This document shows, piece after piece, positions 22,716-38,631 of a stretch of DNA of 64,000 bases (within the stretch, counting starts at the first letter, position 1; each line of letters opens with the position of its first letter). The notes below the pieces were generated by a model that saw only the letters and a list, made by a program, of their open reading frames with translations, did not search any database and was not told the DNA's origin. The position numbers and the translations under genes are program-made. The stretch is from Diadema setosum (Eukaryota > Echinodermata > Echinoidea > Diadematoida > Diadematidae), in assembly GCA_033980235.1 (NCBI GenBank), contig CM067064.1:34131497-34195496 (forward strand), in the 5' to 3' direction.

Positions 22716-23016
22716 TTAATATCATTTCTAACTGCATACACATTGTGCAATATAAATTGGCGTCCTTATGCATGGCCGGGGACTGCACTGTCAGCGCTGC
22801 GAAGCCTTTCGGTCGCTTTGATTAAATTCGTCAAACTCATGACATTCGATTGTGAGGTTGTGATGGCAGGGCTTTCGGATGGCTCTGGGTTGTGGGTCGG
22901 TAGACTGCCTTCTAGTTACGGTACAACCCTGCATGGAAAACGCAAAATAATGTCAATTTGATTTTTGATAGCCAAGTCAGTGGATTACAGAACAGGCCAC
23001 GTTAAAAAAAAAAAGA

Positions 23017-23121
23017 CGAGAGAAACAAAAAAGAAAGAAAGAAAGAAAGAAAGAAAGGAAGGAAGATAGAAAGAAAGAAAGAAAGAAAGGAAGGAAGATA
23101 GAAAGAAAGAAGGATAGAAAG
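23017..23121. repeat. GAAA/GGAA microsatellite
   Basis: Interrupted purine array of 'gaaa' and 'ggaa' units with 'gata' interruptions. The block 'gaaaggaaggaagataga' recurs, indicating internal duplication. Confidence 0.9.
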
Positions 23122-23437
23122 AATACGCCTGTCATGGAGCGTTGCAATGCTGCGTGGTTCATGTCTTCTTCACTTGAGTGCATTATTTCAAGACAGTCTT
23201 GATACCAATTTCTGAAAACTAATAACTGATGATGCTATACTCATACACCCCGAGGAAAGAACATGAAATTAACATAGCTCCATGGAAAAAAAAAAATCAA
23301 ACCCACAATGTGCATTCTTTACGAACTGCTATATTGATCATTATGTTTCTACCCAAGCATCAGTTCGTAAATATAATAAGCTTTTGAATCTAGCATCACT
23401 ATTGAAATAATTATTATAACTTATCTGGGTGTCTGGT

Positions 23438-23811
23438 GGCAGAGGTAAAAATGGCAGGGGTAAAAATGGCAGAGGTAAAAATGGCAGAGGTAAAAATGGC
23501 AGAGGTAAAAATGGCAGAGGTAAAAATGGCAGGGGTAAAAATGGCAGAGGTAAAAATGGCAGAGGTAAAAATGGCAGAGGTAAAAATGGCAGGGGTAAAA
23601 ATGGCAGGGGTAAAAATGGCAGAGGTAAAAATGGCAGAGATAAAAATGGCAGGGGTAAAAATGGCAGGGGTAAAAATGGCAGGGGTAAAAATGACAGAGG
23701 TAAAAATGGCAGGGGTAAAAATGGCAGAGGTAATAATGTCAGCGGTAAAAATGGCAGAGGTAAAAATGTCAGAGGTAAAAATGTCAGAGGTAAAATGTCA
23801 GAATTAATGAG
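23438..23811 (+). repeat. 15 bp minisatellite array A (about 24 copies)
   Basis: Unit GGTAAAAATGGCAGA, with A/G variants at two positions, repeated about 24 times. Variant units cluster at the right end (GTCAG type). Because the unit is a multiple of three, open frames run through the array on both strands (reading as VKMAE or LPLPF repeats). These are by-products and not genes. The same unit occurs inverted at 25793-26088. Confidence 0.95.
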
Positions 23812-24044
23812 AGTGATTTCGTCAGAGATAAACGTATGAAGAGGTTTTGATTGATAACCTAGCCAGAGCAAACTGTATCGAATTATCAAATTCCAACTGC
23901 AGGTTTGAAGAATATTTATTGAATTATGTTTTAAAAAGATTAGAGCACTCTCATTATTCTGAGTTTGGTTCAAGTGCAGTGGCGTAATCTGTCCGTTCAG
24001 AGGAATAATAAACCAGCTAAGAGCCTAGTAGGCCTATGGGAAAA

Positions 24045-24045
<1 letters not shown>

Positions 24046-24093
<48 letters not shown>

Positions 24094-24109
24094 GTCATTA
24101 TTGTTATTA

Positions 24110-24149
<40 letters not shown>

Positions 24150-24152
24150 CTT
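24046..24152. repeat. ATT trinucleotide microsatellite
   Basis: About 35 ATT/TTA units with a few GTC/GTT interruptions. Poly-Ile or poly-Asn frames through it are artefacts. A CA run follows at about 24248-24268. Confidence 0.95.
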
Positions 24153-25190
24153 TATTACTATAATTTATCATTATCAGGGGGTTCCAACAATGCTGCAAAA
24201 CCCTTAAACAGTATAATCCTATGTTGTTTCGCCCAATGAAGTTTTCACACACACACACACACACACTCACGAACCCACTTTTGGTATAAACATATATACT
24301 TCTATACGCAGATATACATACTCTCACATACACACTCTTACACAAACGAATTCCGCTCACGTCCAGGCTAGTATATTGTCATTATTTTTCATTTTTTGAC
24401 TGTTTAGTGTAAAGAAGTAAACGAGATATCTTCAGTAGTCGAAGCAAACCGCTAATTTTTCACCTGTTCTATGTTATTTTCTCACATTCAGGTTTCGTAG
24501 GAGGCTATTTATTTCACAAGGCCTGATCACGACATAATGTAGAAATAAAAATACAAAACGCAAAAAAACAAACTATTACAGCAGATGTATCGGCAGACAT
24601 AAGTAAGCTCTTGCAAAATATTTTATAACATTGTTCAAGTATCACATGGCGCAAAAACAAATATCTCGAAGTTTAATGAACACTTTGTGGTCACTTAACA
24701 AACTTATGCTTATTAAAACTGGAGACGAACTTTTGCAATAAACTGTTTAAGTGAGAGTAAAAACCGATAGTTTGCCATGGGATTTTTTCAATCATTGTCG
24801 AACGAATCCGCAGGCGAAAAAATGTAAATGTTTGATGCCTTTCAAACTTAGCTGTTGCTCCCGAAGTCAGATTCCATTATGTTTAACGTAGTAAATCTAT
24901 CAACATGGTGTGTTGCTAAAGATTGGTAGATTCAGCCACCGAAAATGATGTTGTTTTCTCGTTATACAACAACAGTAAGAAAATCCAATCCAATCCCATC
25001 CAGGTAGAATGAAATCACCTCCTCGATGACTACCATATGATCGCGATTTAATTTAGACAGGGATCGCTGAAGCTCTGCAAGACTCTCTTCGTCAATGTTA
25101 ATGTTCTATCGAAGAAAATGATCAATGGTGGAAATGAGCTGCATGCTTGACGGAGGTCTGCGCTCTGAGAGTGCTTTTTTAGTTTGTTAG

Positions 25191-25400
25191 TAACCTCCGC
25201 CAAGAGAGGAGGTTATGTTTTCGTTACCGTTGGTTTGTTCGTTCGTTAGTTAGTTAGTTAGTTTGTCCGTGTGTAAAATAAGTCAAAAAGTAGTTAACGG
25301 TTTGAGATGAAACTTGCAGGAGAGGTTGAGAATGGCACAAGTAACAAACGATTAAATTTTTGTGGTGATCCGAGAATTTCAAACCTTTACGCGTGTTTTT
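25191..25400 (+). repeat. CCTCCGCC-type interspersed repeat
   Basis: Starts with the hairpin AACCTCCGCCAAGAGAGGAGGTT, then 'atgttttcg', a GTTAGTTAGT run and a 'gagatgaaacttgcagg' block. It resembles, in layout, the repeat beginning at 36131 ('cctccgcc', 'attatgttttcggg', 'atgaaacttggcatg'). No coding capacity. Confidence 0.6.
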
Positions 25401-25772
25401 TTTTTTTTTTTCGCGCATGTATACCTTTTTTTTTCCGTTTTAATGTTTATAATAACGTATACATCGTTTTACGTCACGGTTTATGCACTCTCATCTCATA
25501 GCCCCAAGAAAATGTTTCGGATAAACCAGAAAGAGGTCAGGTGAGGCGATATGCATTCTACCTGTTTAAGTGAGGAAAACGAGGGGAATATTTTGTACAT
25601 GCACGTAAGCCCTATTGGTCGTGAAGGATTGCAGTTTTCATTCTGGACAATTTTTGTACATGCTCCATTGGCAATAGTTTAGAGACGTTGGGGGCTGGGT
25701 GGGAGGTTTGGTCTTTTCCATTAAAACGCAGAGGGTATCCGGGAGAAAAAAAAAATGCCGGAAAGTAAAATA

Positions 25773-25784
25773 GGGGAGACCAGG
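25773..25784 (+). repeat. Solitary GGGGAGACCAGG end motif
   Basis: The 12 bases, preceded by TA, are identical to the left end of the TA-flanked element at 5400. No matching right end is visible nearby. It lies 8 bp before minisatellite array B. It may be a truncated copy or a chance match. Confidence 0.4.
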
Positions 25785-25792
25785 AAAAAATG

Positions 25793-26088
25793 GGCCATTT
25801 TTACCCCTGCCATTTTTACCTCTGCCATTTTTACCTCTGCCATTTTTACCTCTGCCATTTTTACCTCTGCCATTTTTACCCCTGTCATTTTTACCTCTGC
25901 CATTTTTACCTCTGCCATTTTTACCCCTGCCATTTTTACCTCTGCCATTTTTACCTCTGCCATTTTGCCCCTGCCATTTTTACCTCTGCCATTTTTACCT
26001 CTGCCATTTTTACCTCTGCCATTTTTACCCCTGCCATTTTTACCTCTGCCATTTTTACCCCTGCCATTTTTACCCCTGCCATTTTTAC
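25793..26088 (-). repeat. 15 bp minisatellite array B (about 19 copies), inverted
   Basis: Unit ATTTTTACCTCTGCC, the reverse complement of the array A unit, with the same kind of C/T variants. One unit near 25965 is 2 bp short, which shifts the frames. About 2.0 kb separates it from array A. Confidence 0.95.
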
Positions 26089-26160
26089 ACCGAACCTATT
26101 TTCTGACGTACATGGAAAGTTCACTTTTCCTTTTATTCTTACATTTTTGATGAAGATATA

Positions 26161-27284
26161 CAGTCAGTCCGCAGCACCCGATAATTCGCTCGTATTTAAT
26201 CAACTCGTATGCAAGCCCGCTCTAGGCTTGCATACGTAATAAGCTGCGTAAGGGGATTTTGTCCTTCAGCTTTCGGCAACAAAAATACACCTTATGTTCA
26301 CAAATTTGGTATCAAATTCAAGGAAAATATGTAATCTATCGTCACATGTTATTCAAATTATTGTAAATGAAAAATATCATAGCGTAATTTGAGCTTGAAA
26401 AATGATGAAAAAAAGTAATTCGTGCAGTACACGTTCAAGACGTCAAAAAAATATCAAATTCACCTTGCGTCTCAATGAAAATGCTTTATTTGGTAGTCCA
26501 TCTCCTAATCTTTGTATCCATGTAAATATCTTGACAATTTGTTGCTTAATCCGGTCAGGAACCAGTAAAATATACATCGATGTCAGTGCTGATCAGCTTG
26601 AAACCGTGTAATCTCAAGAGTAAGCTCTCTCATTGGACAGCGCTTGCATTCAGCGCTTGCATTACGTCATTACGCTGCTACATAACGGTTTCATGCCACT
26701 TGCGGTTTCTTGGCACGCGTGTAGTTCGAGCGCTGAATGCAAGCACTGTCCAATCAGAGAGCTCTTATCGCGCCACTGTTGACTTTGTGTGGAGCGTACT
26801 TCCGGCTTAGGAGTGAATTTTACAGACATTTCAAAACGGAAAAACTAGTATAAATCATGCTTGCGTCTCCTTGACTCCAATATTTGATGAGCATCTAAGT
26901 TTCCTCTCTACGAAAAAGCCAAAATCAGAAACAACAGTTTCTTAATCCGGTCAGGAACCAAAAAAGAACTTTAGACGACAAAATCTTCCGTGAAAAGGAG
27001 GTAAAATTTACGCAAATTCAACTGATTATTTAGTCATGATAAGATCCGATGTTATACCCAAATTTAGTATCAAAATAAAGATCTAAGACTGGAGAACAAT
27101 TTACCGTGACTTGTAGCCATGACAAATGTATGTACAAGTCGCTACACTGTGAAAACCATAGCCCTATCAAAGTCTCGCAAAATCTCGCACGACGAGACAC
27201 CTTTCGAACGCAAAGATCGTCAACGAGAGTGCTGAATAAATCTTGCTGGATCGGCTCATTAGCATACGTGCTGCGGACTGACTG
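26161..27284. mobile_element. TA-flanked TIR element, 1124 bp
   Basis: Perfect 17 bp inverted ends CAGTCAGTCCGCAGCAC, flanked by TA (26159-26160, 27285-27286; TATA is also shared). This fits a Tc1/mariner or pogo-like non-autonomous element. Inside are a second inverted repeat (26622-26763) and an exact 20 bp direct repeat CTTAATCCGGTCAGGAACCA at 26547 and 26941. No transposase recognised. Confidence 0.8.
26622..26763. repeat. Internal inverted repeat with short loop
   Basis: Left arm 'ctctctcattggacagcgc' and 'ttgcattcagcgct' pair with the right arm 'agcgctgaatgcaa' and 'gcactgtccaatcagagag', leaving about 75 bp of loop. It could be a nested foldback MITE. Confidence 0.75.
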
Positions 27285-28976
27285 TATAGATACTTTGGAA
27301 ACGTCCATTGTCTGTGATGGTTTGCACGAGAGGAAAAAAAAAACCCAAACGAACAATTAAATAGCATCTTCAATTGAATAAAAATTGCATTGTTCCTGGT
27401 ATTATTGATTAACCGAACAACTATGCTTTCTTGCTCCTCACTGACGTGGAGAAATGTCATGGGATCTATTGCCCCTCCTATCCCGCCGTCCGTCTATCTT
27501 CCGTCCTTTGTCCATTGCACGTCGGTCGTCTGTCCATCCCGTTCTGTAACGCTTACAGAAACGTGAATAATTTTGCAAACAAAAGTCTGTGAGTAACTAA
27601 ATTTACATTGTAGAACTCATATATAGGGACTTTAATTATGCTTTAGGATCAAAGGTCAAGTAAGCAGTTCAAAGGTCAGATAAGGTCAAATATTAAAATC
27701 TACCTGGAAATTTCTACTAGGTTGAAAGATAACGATGCTTTGTAATCAAACTTTAATGATAAACGCCCCATGTATACGTATGCGTCAAATTTCTACAAGG
27801 TTGAAAGATAATCATTCTTTGTAATCAAACTTTAATGGTGATGTCTTGCATGTATACGTATGCGTCAATGTTATTTGGATTTCAAAGGTCACGTAAGTAG
27901 GTCAAAAGTCAAAAAATAAGGTCGACAGTTGAAATTTACTGGAAGTTCATTCTTTGGTTCATAACTTTTCAAACTTAAGATTTCGTAACCAGGTCTAGGA
28001 GAGATGTTATTCAACTCGATGTTGATAATAAGCAACCGAAATGTTTTAGAGGAAATATGAATAACCGAAATTTTGATAATAGAATTTTATCGTGAAATAG
28101 TATTCTCAAACCCTTCCATTATAATACTTTTGCATTATTTCATCATGAATAATAAATATAAAAATGTTTCTGGGTTTCAAATGTTACCAGCAACGATACA
28201 TCATTCCTATGCCCTTGAACAGTTATCATTTCAATTACGTTAAAAAGCAAATAACTCTAAATCTAGAAATATTATAATTTGTATGAATACAGTGTTTTTG
28301 GTGATTATCTTTCTCAAAATGATTTATTACAATGGCAACAGGAGAAAACATTGGAATAGAACTATGACTCTTATTTCAATAAGATAAGTAACTCTAAATC
28401 TATTAAGTTAATCACTTTCATTACATTTTAGTATCATTTACATTTGTCATGAATATGCATGTTGGTATACAAAGTGGGTGTGGCCTGTTCGGCCCATGGT
28501 GGAAGACAAGATGGCTCGAGGCTGAGACCATGCCGTCTGAGGAGGCGAGGGAAGAATAAAGTTTTCATTACTTTAAGTTTGATTAGTGGTGGTGATTTGT
28601 TTCGGTGTCAGAATGTGTGACATGTTGTTGCCCCACCAGGATTTCCCTCATTCCGTAATACATTTAATTTTATGTATGAGGACTGCAAGTAAATTCTGTA
28701 TTCTTCATTGTATCACTGATACATTAATTTTGGTTCCATACTATAACATGTACAAAGCTAATGGAGACAAAACTTGTTATGTAGACAAATGTGTGTATAG
28801 ACATCTACAGGTATATGCATTAACAGCGGTAATGAAGGAAACAATAAATCAAATGAAGAATAATTTGAAATAATTATGTGTAATTAAAGATATAAATCAT
28901 TACCATGACAACGGAAGAAAACATAAAAAGATAACTAGAGAATTCCTGAATAATTCTAAATCTATGTAACGATTTT
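27285..28976. other. Intergenic AT-rich stretch with a 78 bp tandem pair
   Basis: The block beginning AAATTTCTACTAGGTTGAAAG at 27709 is repeated at 27787, both ending 'tgtatacgtatgcgtc'. GGTCA half-site motifs occur around 27650-27690 and 27885-27925. A short 'aagaataaagttttcatt' segment at 28552-28570 follows a GC-richer block (28480-28550) of unknown origin. No gene seen. Confidence 0.55.
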
Positions 28977-29215
28977 CAAGTTCAAAGTTCAAGTTCAAAT
29001 CTATTTTCATTTCCATAAAACACAGATGAAATTATATACAATGTATAAACAGAACATGGTATTATTAAAAAATAATTGCAAAACATAACTTAAGAAGATG
29101 CAAACTAATGGGTGGCAAAATAAAAAAATGTAACTATAATTTTCTTTAAAATATACATAACATGCACACTACAAATTAAATAAGGGCGGGAGTGGAAATG
29201 GAAATGGAAATTTTC
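28977..29215 (-). mobile_element. LINE 3' end remnant
   Basis: 'ttcaaatctattttcatttccataaaac..gatgaaattatatacaatgta' parallels 7397-7450 at the 3' end of the CR1-type LINE, and 'gggagtggaaatggaaat' parallels 7575-7595. Only the 3' UTR remains, in the same minus orientation. Confidence 0.55.
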
Positions 29216-29654
29216 TTACATGTAGATTGTTAAAATGAAAAATATATATTTTTTGAAAAAAAATCGTGACAATGGCATCAGGAGAAGACGTCAAAATTCT
29301 GAATCACAGAAAATCCAGACCTGCTTCAAATGTCATTTTAAAATGTGTGCCACATTTGAAACTTTTACACAAATTTCAAACAATCATTTCACAATTACAT
29401 AATGCCACTAGGCGATTACACCCTTGAAGATACTGATTTTTTTTTCAGATATGAAAATATTGGTTTCCTACATCTTTCTGAAAAATTGAATTTTCTATAT
29501 TATGAAAACGAATTGGTTATTGAGCATTTCAAATTCATGAATTTTTTTCCCGTCGAGATGTTTTTAATGCAACTGATTGACAAATTGCCCTACATCGACG
29601 TAAATAAACAATGAATTGATCAGTGTTTTAGTAGTAGCCATGATAAAAAAAAAA

Positions 29655-29745
29655 ATCATGGGCGTACGTACTCGAGCAGGATTCGAACCTACGACCTCCT
29701 GATTTCCGGACAGGCGTCATCTCCATGACACCACCAAGCTTTCGT
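29655..29745 (-). mobile_element. tRNA-derived SINE head
   Basis: On the minus strand there is a perfect B-box GGTTCGAATCC (near 29682) and an A-box-like TGGTGGTGTCATGG about 45 bases before it, with a CCTG/CAGG stem between. The spacing is tRNA-like, but the anticodon loop would have about nine bases and no clean acceptor stem forms, so this is a SINE head and not a working tRNA gene. A T-run within a CCATGAT/ATCATGG hairpin follows. Confidence 0.6.
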
Positions 29746-30129
29746 CCAACAGCAAGTGTTGGTTTTAATCCTTATAGCATGCAGCGGATACTGTGTAATT
29801 GTTCAATGAAAAATAATTTGAAATATTTGAATTATCATATTATAATTTGAATTATTTGAAAAATAACAACCCAACACACACACACACACACACACACACA
29901 TCAACAAGCAAACAATAATATTCCATACAGCCCCAATAAATACTGCATCCATCCATGCCCGTTACTGACTCGTTTGAAACAGTTTCAGCTCGTCCTCCTG
30001 TTGTTTGTTTTGATAGATCGATATTTTTAGTTGTCTCGTCTCTTTACTAATCTATCTGTTTCCTCTTTCTCCATTTTCTCCCCTTCTATTCTCATTTCCC
30101 GCACTTAAGCTATTCACCTGTTTTTTTCC
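29746..30129. other. Stretch with CA microsatellite, no gene
   Basis: Contains a CA run at about 29876-29900 and otherwise unremarkable AT-rich DNA with a pyrimidine-rich patch at 30050-30095. Confidence 0.6.
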
Positions 30130-30366
30130 CTGTGAAGTGCCCAAATAGTACAAGAACAGTCTTTTGAGTGCATGGGTACCTCCACTTTTTTTTCGCAGAA
30201 TGTATAAATATGTTTGTATGAAAAATGCCTCACTTTGTAATGACTATTACTGACAAATACATGTTATTCTTTGCTATCTATGTATCATTCCTTCAAATGC
30301 ATGTCGAATTTATACTTTTTGTACATTCTGTTGAAAGAAGTGAAAATAAAACCTTTGAATTGAATT
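30130..30366 (+). mobile_element. LINE 3' end, plus orientation
   Basis: Ends 'gaaaataaaacctttgaattgaattga', the AATAAA plus TTGAA tandem tail typical of CR1/L2-type LINE 3' ends and close to the tail of the 7395 LINE. No coding part is present. Confidence 0.55.
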
Positions 30367-30401
30367 GAGTAATTACAGAGACAAAATAGTATATGGCATT
30401 G

Positions 30402-30452
30402 TTATGCTATGTTATGTTATGTTATGTTGATGTTATGTTATGTTATGTTATG
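30402..30452. repeat. TGTTA pentanucleotide repeat
   Basis: About ten 'tgtta' units with small interruptions. Confidence 0.9.
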
Positions 30453-31017
30453 TATTTAAACGCACAACCATTTATAGCTTTATAAACTTAAAGTCGTGCA
30501 TAAACTCTCACTCATATAAAACACATGTGTAAGAGGAACACAATGCAACCCAATGCTGCATGGAATAATAATACCAAATTTCGCTCGAGAAAGGAAAAAG
30601 CATTAAGAAGTCCATCTGAAAACAAACTGCTCTGCGATAGATTGTCTGGCACCAGGGCATACTTTGTGTGAAAGATACATCGTAACTCAAGTATCGCGCA
30701 TGGGCGCAAAATAAATGCAATTACAGAGAAAATCTACTCCGTGTTCAACTTGACTTCGTGAATCAAAGAGTGAAACAAAAGAAACGGCGCAATGATCATT
30801 TATAAGTTAACCTGAAATATTGATCTATATTGATCGTAATATCATCAATAATAATAATGAATTGACCATGCAGTGACCCAGTCATATTTAGCTCAATCAT
30901 GAACAAAAGCTAATATCTCTGTATTTTTACGACCAGACCAGTTGGAGATAATAAACCTTATGACGACATCGTCTAACCTATTGTGTAGGCCTATATGCAT
31001 AATATAGGCCCATAATC

Positions 31018-31022
<5 letters not shown>

Positions 31023-31058
<36 letters not shown>

Positions 31059-31163
31059 CAAAAAATGATTTCATAATACTATCATATATATATATATACC
31101 AAAAAATGATATGATATAAAATTATTTTCATATATACTATCATACTCTTCTAATATATATAGG

Positions 31164-31220
<57 letters not shown>
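31023..31220. repeat. CA and TA dinucleotide arrays
   Basis: A CA run at about 31028-31052 and TA runs at about 31085-31099 and 31166-31218. The segment between holds a duplicated 'accaaaaaatgat' block. Confidence 0.9.
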
Positions 31221-31959
31221 AAGTTTCATGCTTGCCATGCTTGGAATTCTTGATATTTGGATTGTTCACAGTGAAAAAAAAAAAGTATTTTTTGTTAAGT
31301 CTTATTTACCTTTGTTATTTCCTTTTCTCAATTTGAGGAGAGGGGCTGTTATGAAATGTATCATAAATGGCTGACTGCCTATACTAGAAATATACTTTAT
31401 GATGAAACAACTATATGGTCTTCACACCTAAGTTTACACAGGCCTATTGAATATCAAATTATGGATCGTACCTAATGCCTGCGTATAATTTACAGGGAGG
31501 TTTCCACCGCAGAGATATATTATGTATGTATCAGGCCCCTGTGCATATCATAGCTACTTGAAGTGCTTATACGACAAATATGGCCTTATTTTTGTTGTTT
31601 ATATAAAATAATAGGCCTATAAGTGTCTTTTTTCTTGAAATTTGAAGTATAGGGGTAGCCTATGTAGGTATGTCCAAGCACTGTTGTGAGCATCGGGCCG
31701 AATTGTTCATTGGCGAATACTACTATCATAACATAATTATGATTCTTATGTGTTAGGAAATGGATGCCAGAATAGTCTTCTTCATTCTCGGGCCTGCAAT
31801 ATTATTTGAATATCAGCAATAAATGATCCCACTTCCTAAAATTGTTTTCTCCGTAAGATGTTAATTATCATTACATGTATATTATTTATGTTTACAAACA
31901 CGTGCAGAGCCAAAAATTACCCCAATCTCATTGCATGTAAAATACTTTGTTTACATTCC
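31221..31959. other. Upstream flank of FoxK, no gene seen
   Basis: AT-rich DNA with repeated 'taggcctat' motifs. No gene or terminal repeat recognised. The last part may contain distal promoter elements. Confidence 0.5.
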
Positions 31960-36130
<4,171 letters not shown>

Positions 36131-36649
36131 CCTCCGCCATGAAGTGGTGCCAGAGGCATTATGTTTTCGGGTTGTCCGTCCGTCCGTCCGTCCTTCCGTC
36201 TGTCCGTAATGAATTTTGTGGACAGCGTAACTAAAAAACCTTTTGAGGTATCCTAATGAAACTTGGCATGTATGTGTATTAGGGGGTGAAGTTGTGCCTA
36301 TCAACTTTTGGGTGCACATGCTCAAGGTAAAAGGTCAAAAGGTCAAGGTCAAATACGTAAAATTTTACTATTTCCACCATATCTATGCAATGCCTGAAGA
36401 TGTTTTCTTGAAACTTAGTGTATGTACACGATTGTATGTATTAATAATAATAATACATACAATTTCTATAGCGCCATTCTCCACTTTAATTAAATGCTCA
36501 AGGCGCTTTAAATCGAAGCAAAAAGACTGAAGATGCAAATACAACACCGTAATAGAAGAAGATGAAGAAGCAGAAAAAAAAAAAGGACATGAAAGTCTGT
36601 CTTCAAAAAGGGACTGGTCTTCAAAATGCACTGCTAAACAAATAGGATT

Positions 36650-37294
36650 TTAGATTACTCCTACAGTACATGTAAATGATGTTATGGAACTTGAGTTTTT
36701 CAGCTCACGTGGAAGTGAATTCCACAGTGTTGTTCCAGCGTGAGCGAAAGCTCGTGCCCCCCAAGATTTCCTAGAAAAAGGAATATGTAAGAGACCTGAA
36801 GTTGAGGATCGAAGAGATCGTGGAGGTTGGTATTGACGAAACAAACAAACATTGTAATCAGGAGCTGTTCCTTCAATAACGTGATAAACCAAAAGAAGTA
36901 TCTTACAAACCGAATACGCTCCTGTACAGGTACATGTAACCAATGAAGACTCTTCAGGATAGGGGTGATATGACTGTGTTAACGTGACAAAGAAACAATA
37001 CGGGCAGCGGCATTTTGTAGCTTTTGTAATTGGGCAATTTGTTAGTTTGGTAGATTGAAAAACAAACCATTACCGAAATCAAGGCATGAAGAAATAAGTG
37101 CATGAACAAGTTTTTCCGTTGCAGAGCGAGTCAAATACATTGTACCTGCGAATAAAACCGATATTGCGCAATTGATAACGGACTGATTTAGAAATGTTGG
37201 TGATTTCATCAGACAAAGCCATGTGAGAGTCAAGCATAACACCCAGATTGCGACATGACTTTGACAGAGGGATATCGTTACCTACAATGTACAA
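36650..37294 (-). pseudogene. LINE reverse transcriptase C-terminal fragments
   Basis: Frames 37294-37079, 37242-37042 and 36943-36650 overlap. The first has NLGVMLDSHMALSDEI, the second follows with SYF-type leucine-rich sequence, and the last has PPRSLRSSTSGLLHIP and TTLWNSLPRELKNSS, matching the C-terminal end of CR1/L2-type RT. Frame changes between them show decay. Confidence 0.75.
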
Positions 37295-37706
37295 TTGACA
37301 TAGAATTTATATCCAACTTATTCAAGTGAGATTTAGAGCCAAAAAGGATAAATTCAAACTTGCTGTGGTTTAGAAGCAATGAGTTAGACCTCATCCAAGT
37401 ATCAGTATCAATGATGCAATTTTCTAGACAGCGCAGTGCATGAGATGCTTGGATTTGATGCGGTGGAAAAGATACAAAAACTTGTATGTCGTCCGCATAT
37501 ACATAAAACCGAACAGAATGACTTTGAAATATTTTCTGCAGACCGATCAAATAGATTGAAAAAAGGGTGGGCCCGCCAACAGAGCCTTGAGGTACACCAC
37601 AACCTAATGGCTTTGAGGATGATGTGACACCATTCAAAAGAACAGACTGTGAATGGTATGATAGGTATGATTTAAACCATTTGAGAGCCTGTCCCTGGAT
37701 ACCCAA
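37278..37706 (-). pseudogene. LINE reverse transcriptase core fragment
   Basis: A 142-residue frame with GIQGQALKWFKSYL, GVPQGSVGGPTLFSIYL and the catalytic YADD box within FYVYADDIQVF, followed by the NLLLNHSKFEFILFG-like block. These are RT palm motifs of CR1/L2-type LINEs, which copy element RNA at the target. Unlike the first LINE, the YADD box is intact here, but the 5' part of RT and the endonuclease are missing and the frame changes at about 37280. Confidence 0.85.
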
Positions 37707-38038
37707 ACTTGTAAGTGTATTGACAAGAATTCTGTGATCTACAGTGTCAAATTACCCAAATTATGGAATTACCCAATTAAGATTCTCTGGTGAAAGTTTG
37801 GGGTCATGTGGTCAAAGGTCAAAAGTTCAAGTAAAAATATAAAAACTTCACTTTTTTCTCCGTACAGTATATACCAAAAGAAACTTTGCGTTAAATTTAC
37901 GTGTAACGCAAGCGCCGATCGTTACTGCGTTAATCTTTCTGCGTTACAAAATTAACGATCACCGTGCGTGAATGATCGTTACAGATCGTTACTGTGCGTG
38001 AATGATCGTTACTGTGCGTTACAGATCGTTACTGTGCG

Positions 38039-38631
38039 TTAATTTTTAGATCTTGCGTTAGCGGACTTGTCATGTGGACTGGGAAGAAATCTCGGAAATT
38101 GCGAGACTCGGAGATGCCTGTCGTTCTTTATATTTACTACGGACAATTTCCTGCCGGCGGAGGGCATTAAAATAGCGATACAAATACCGAAAAGATTTTG
38201 TAGTTGAGCAGAACTCCCCTGGCAATGTCGCATTGTCATGGTCGTCAAATTTGTACTCATGGGGCGCAGTCAATGGAATCGGGCAAGCAAAAATTTCGAA
38301 GCCACCTTTTTCCCCAGAGGCAACATTTTCCATCGAACATTGAACCCATGAAATCACGCATACGCAAGCCTAAAACTAACGCCGACTGTCTAACGTTAGC
38401 GATGTCACGATTTTTAACTGTCAGACACTTACCCAGTTCAGGAAGGTGCAAAAGTCCATTTATATTCCAATACACAACATGTGTCTCGCTGAATAACTGG
38501 TGGTAGTGTGTGGTGAAAAAGCCGAGTATTTCGGCAGTAAAAGTAGCGGGCAGCAGAAGAAAATGTCTGCCACTTTCTGCTCGCATTATTACACTGCCAG
38601 CAGGTGAGTCAAGTGGTGACTTGATAGGCAC
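38039..38631 (-). other. Possible captured coding sequence in TIR element
   Basis: Two overlapping minus-strand frames, 38631-38257 (MPIKSPLD...) and 38357-38070 (MISWVQCS...), look more protein-like than their complements (for example SGRHFLLLPATFTAEILGF and SFRYLYRYFNALRRQEIV). GGGTAAGTG near 38430 could be a donor. I do not recognise a family. It could be captured host exons, a decayed transposase or chance. Confidence 0.25.

Larger units (their letters stand above)
36437..37755 (-). mobile_element. Second LINE fragment (CR1/L2-type), 5' truncated
   Basis: Minus-strand RT remains with a 3' end carrying 'ttctatagcgccattctcc' (reverse complement strand: ATT-type tail at 36440-36455). It breaks the GGTCA-rich repeat between 'acttagtgtatg' (36416) and 'aagattctctgg' (37779). 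The interior is split into several frames. Confidence 0.75.

Noticed and set aside
23341..23973. Long open frames of about 120-210 residues over the 15 bp minisatellite
   Set aside because: The repeat unit is a multiple of three without stops, so frames are open on both strands. No start context, splice sites or non-repeat domains.
24034..24360. Poly-Asn or poly-Ile frames
   Set aside because: Translations of an ATT microsatellite.
23438..26088. CRISPR-like arrays
   Set aside because: Tandem repeats without unique spacers, in an animal genome.
25721..26239. Open frames over minisatellite array B
   Set aside because: Same reason as for array A. The peptides are simple 5-residue repeats.
29402..29614. 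70-residue plus-strand frame
   Set aside because: AT-rich, no recognised motif, no promoter or splice context. Likely chance.
29655..29745. A functional tRNA gene
   Set aside because: B-box is perfect, but the anticodon loop would be about nine bases and no acceptor stem pairs, so a SINE head is more likely.
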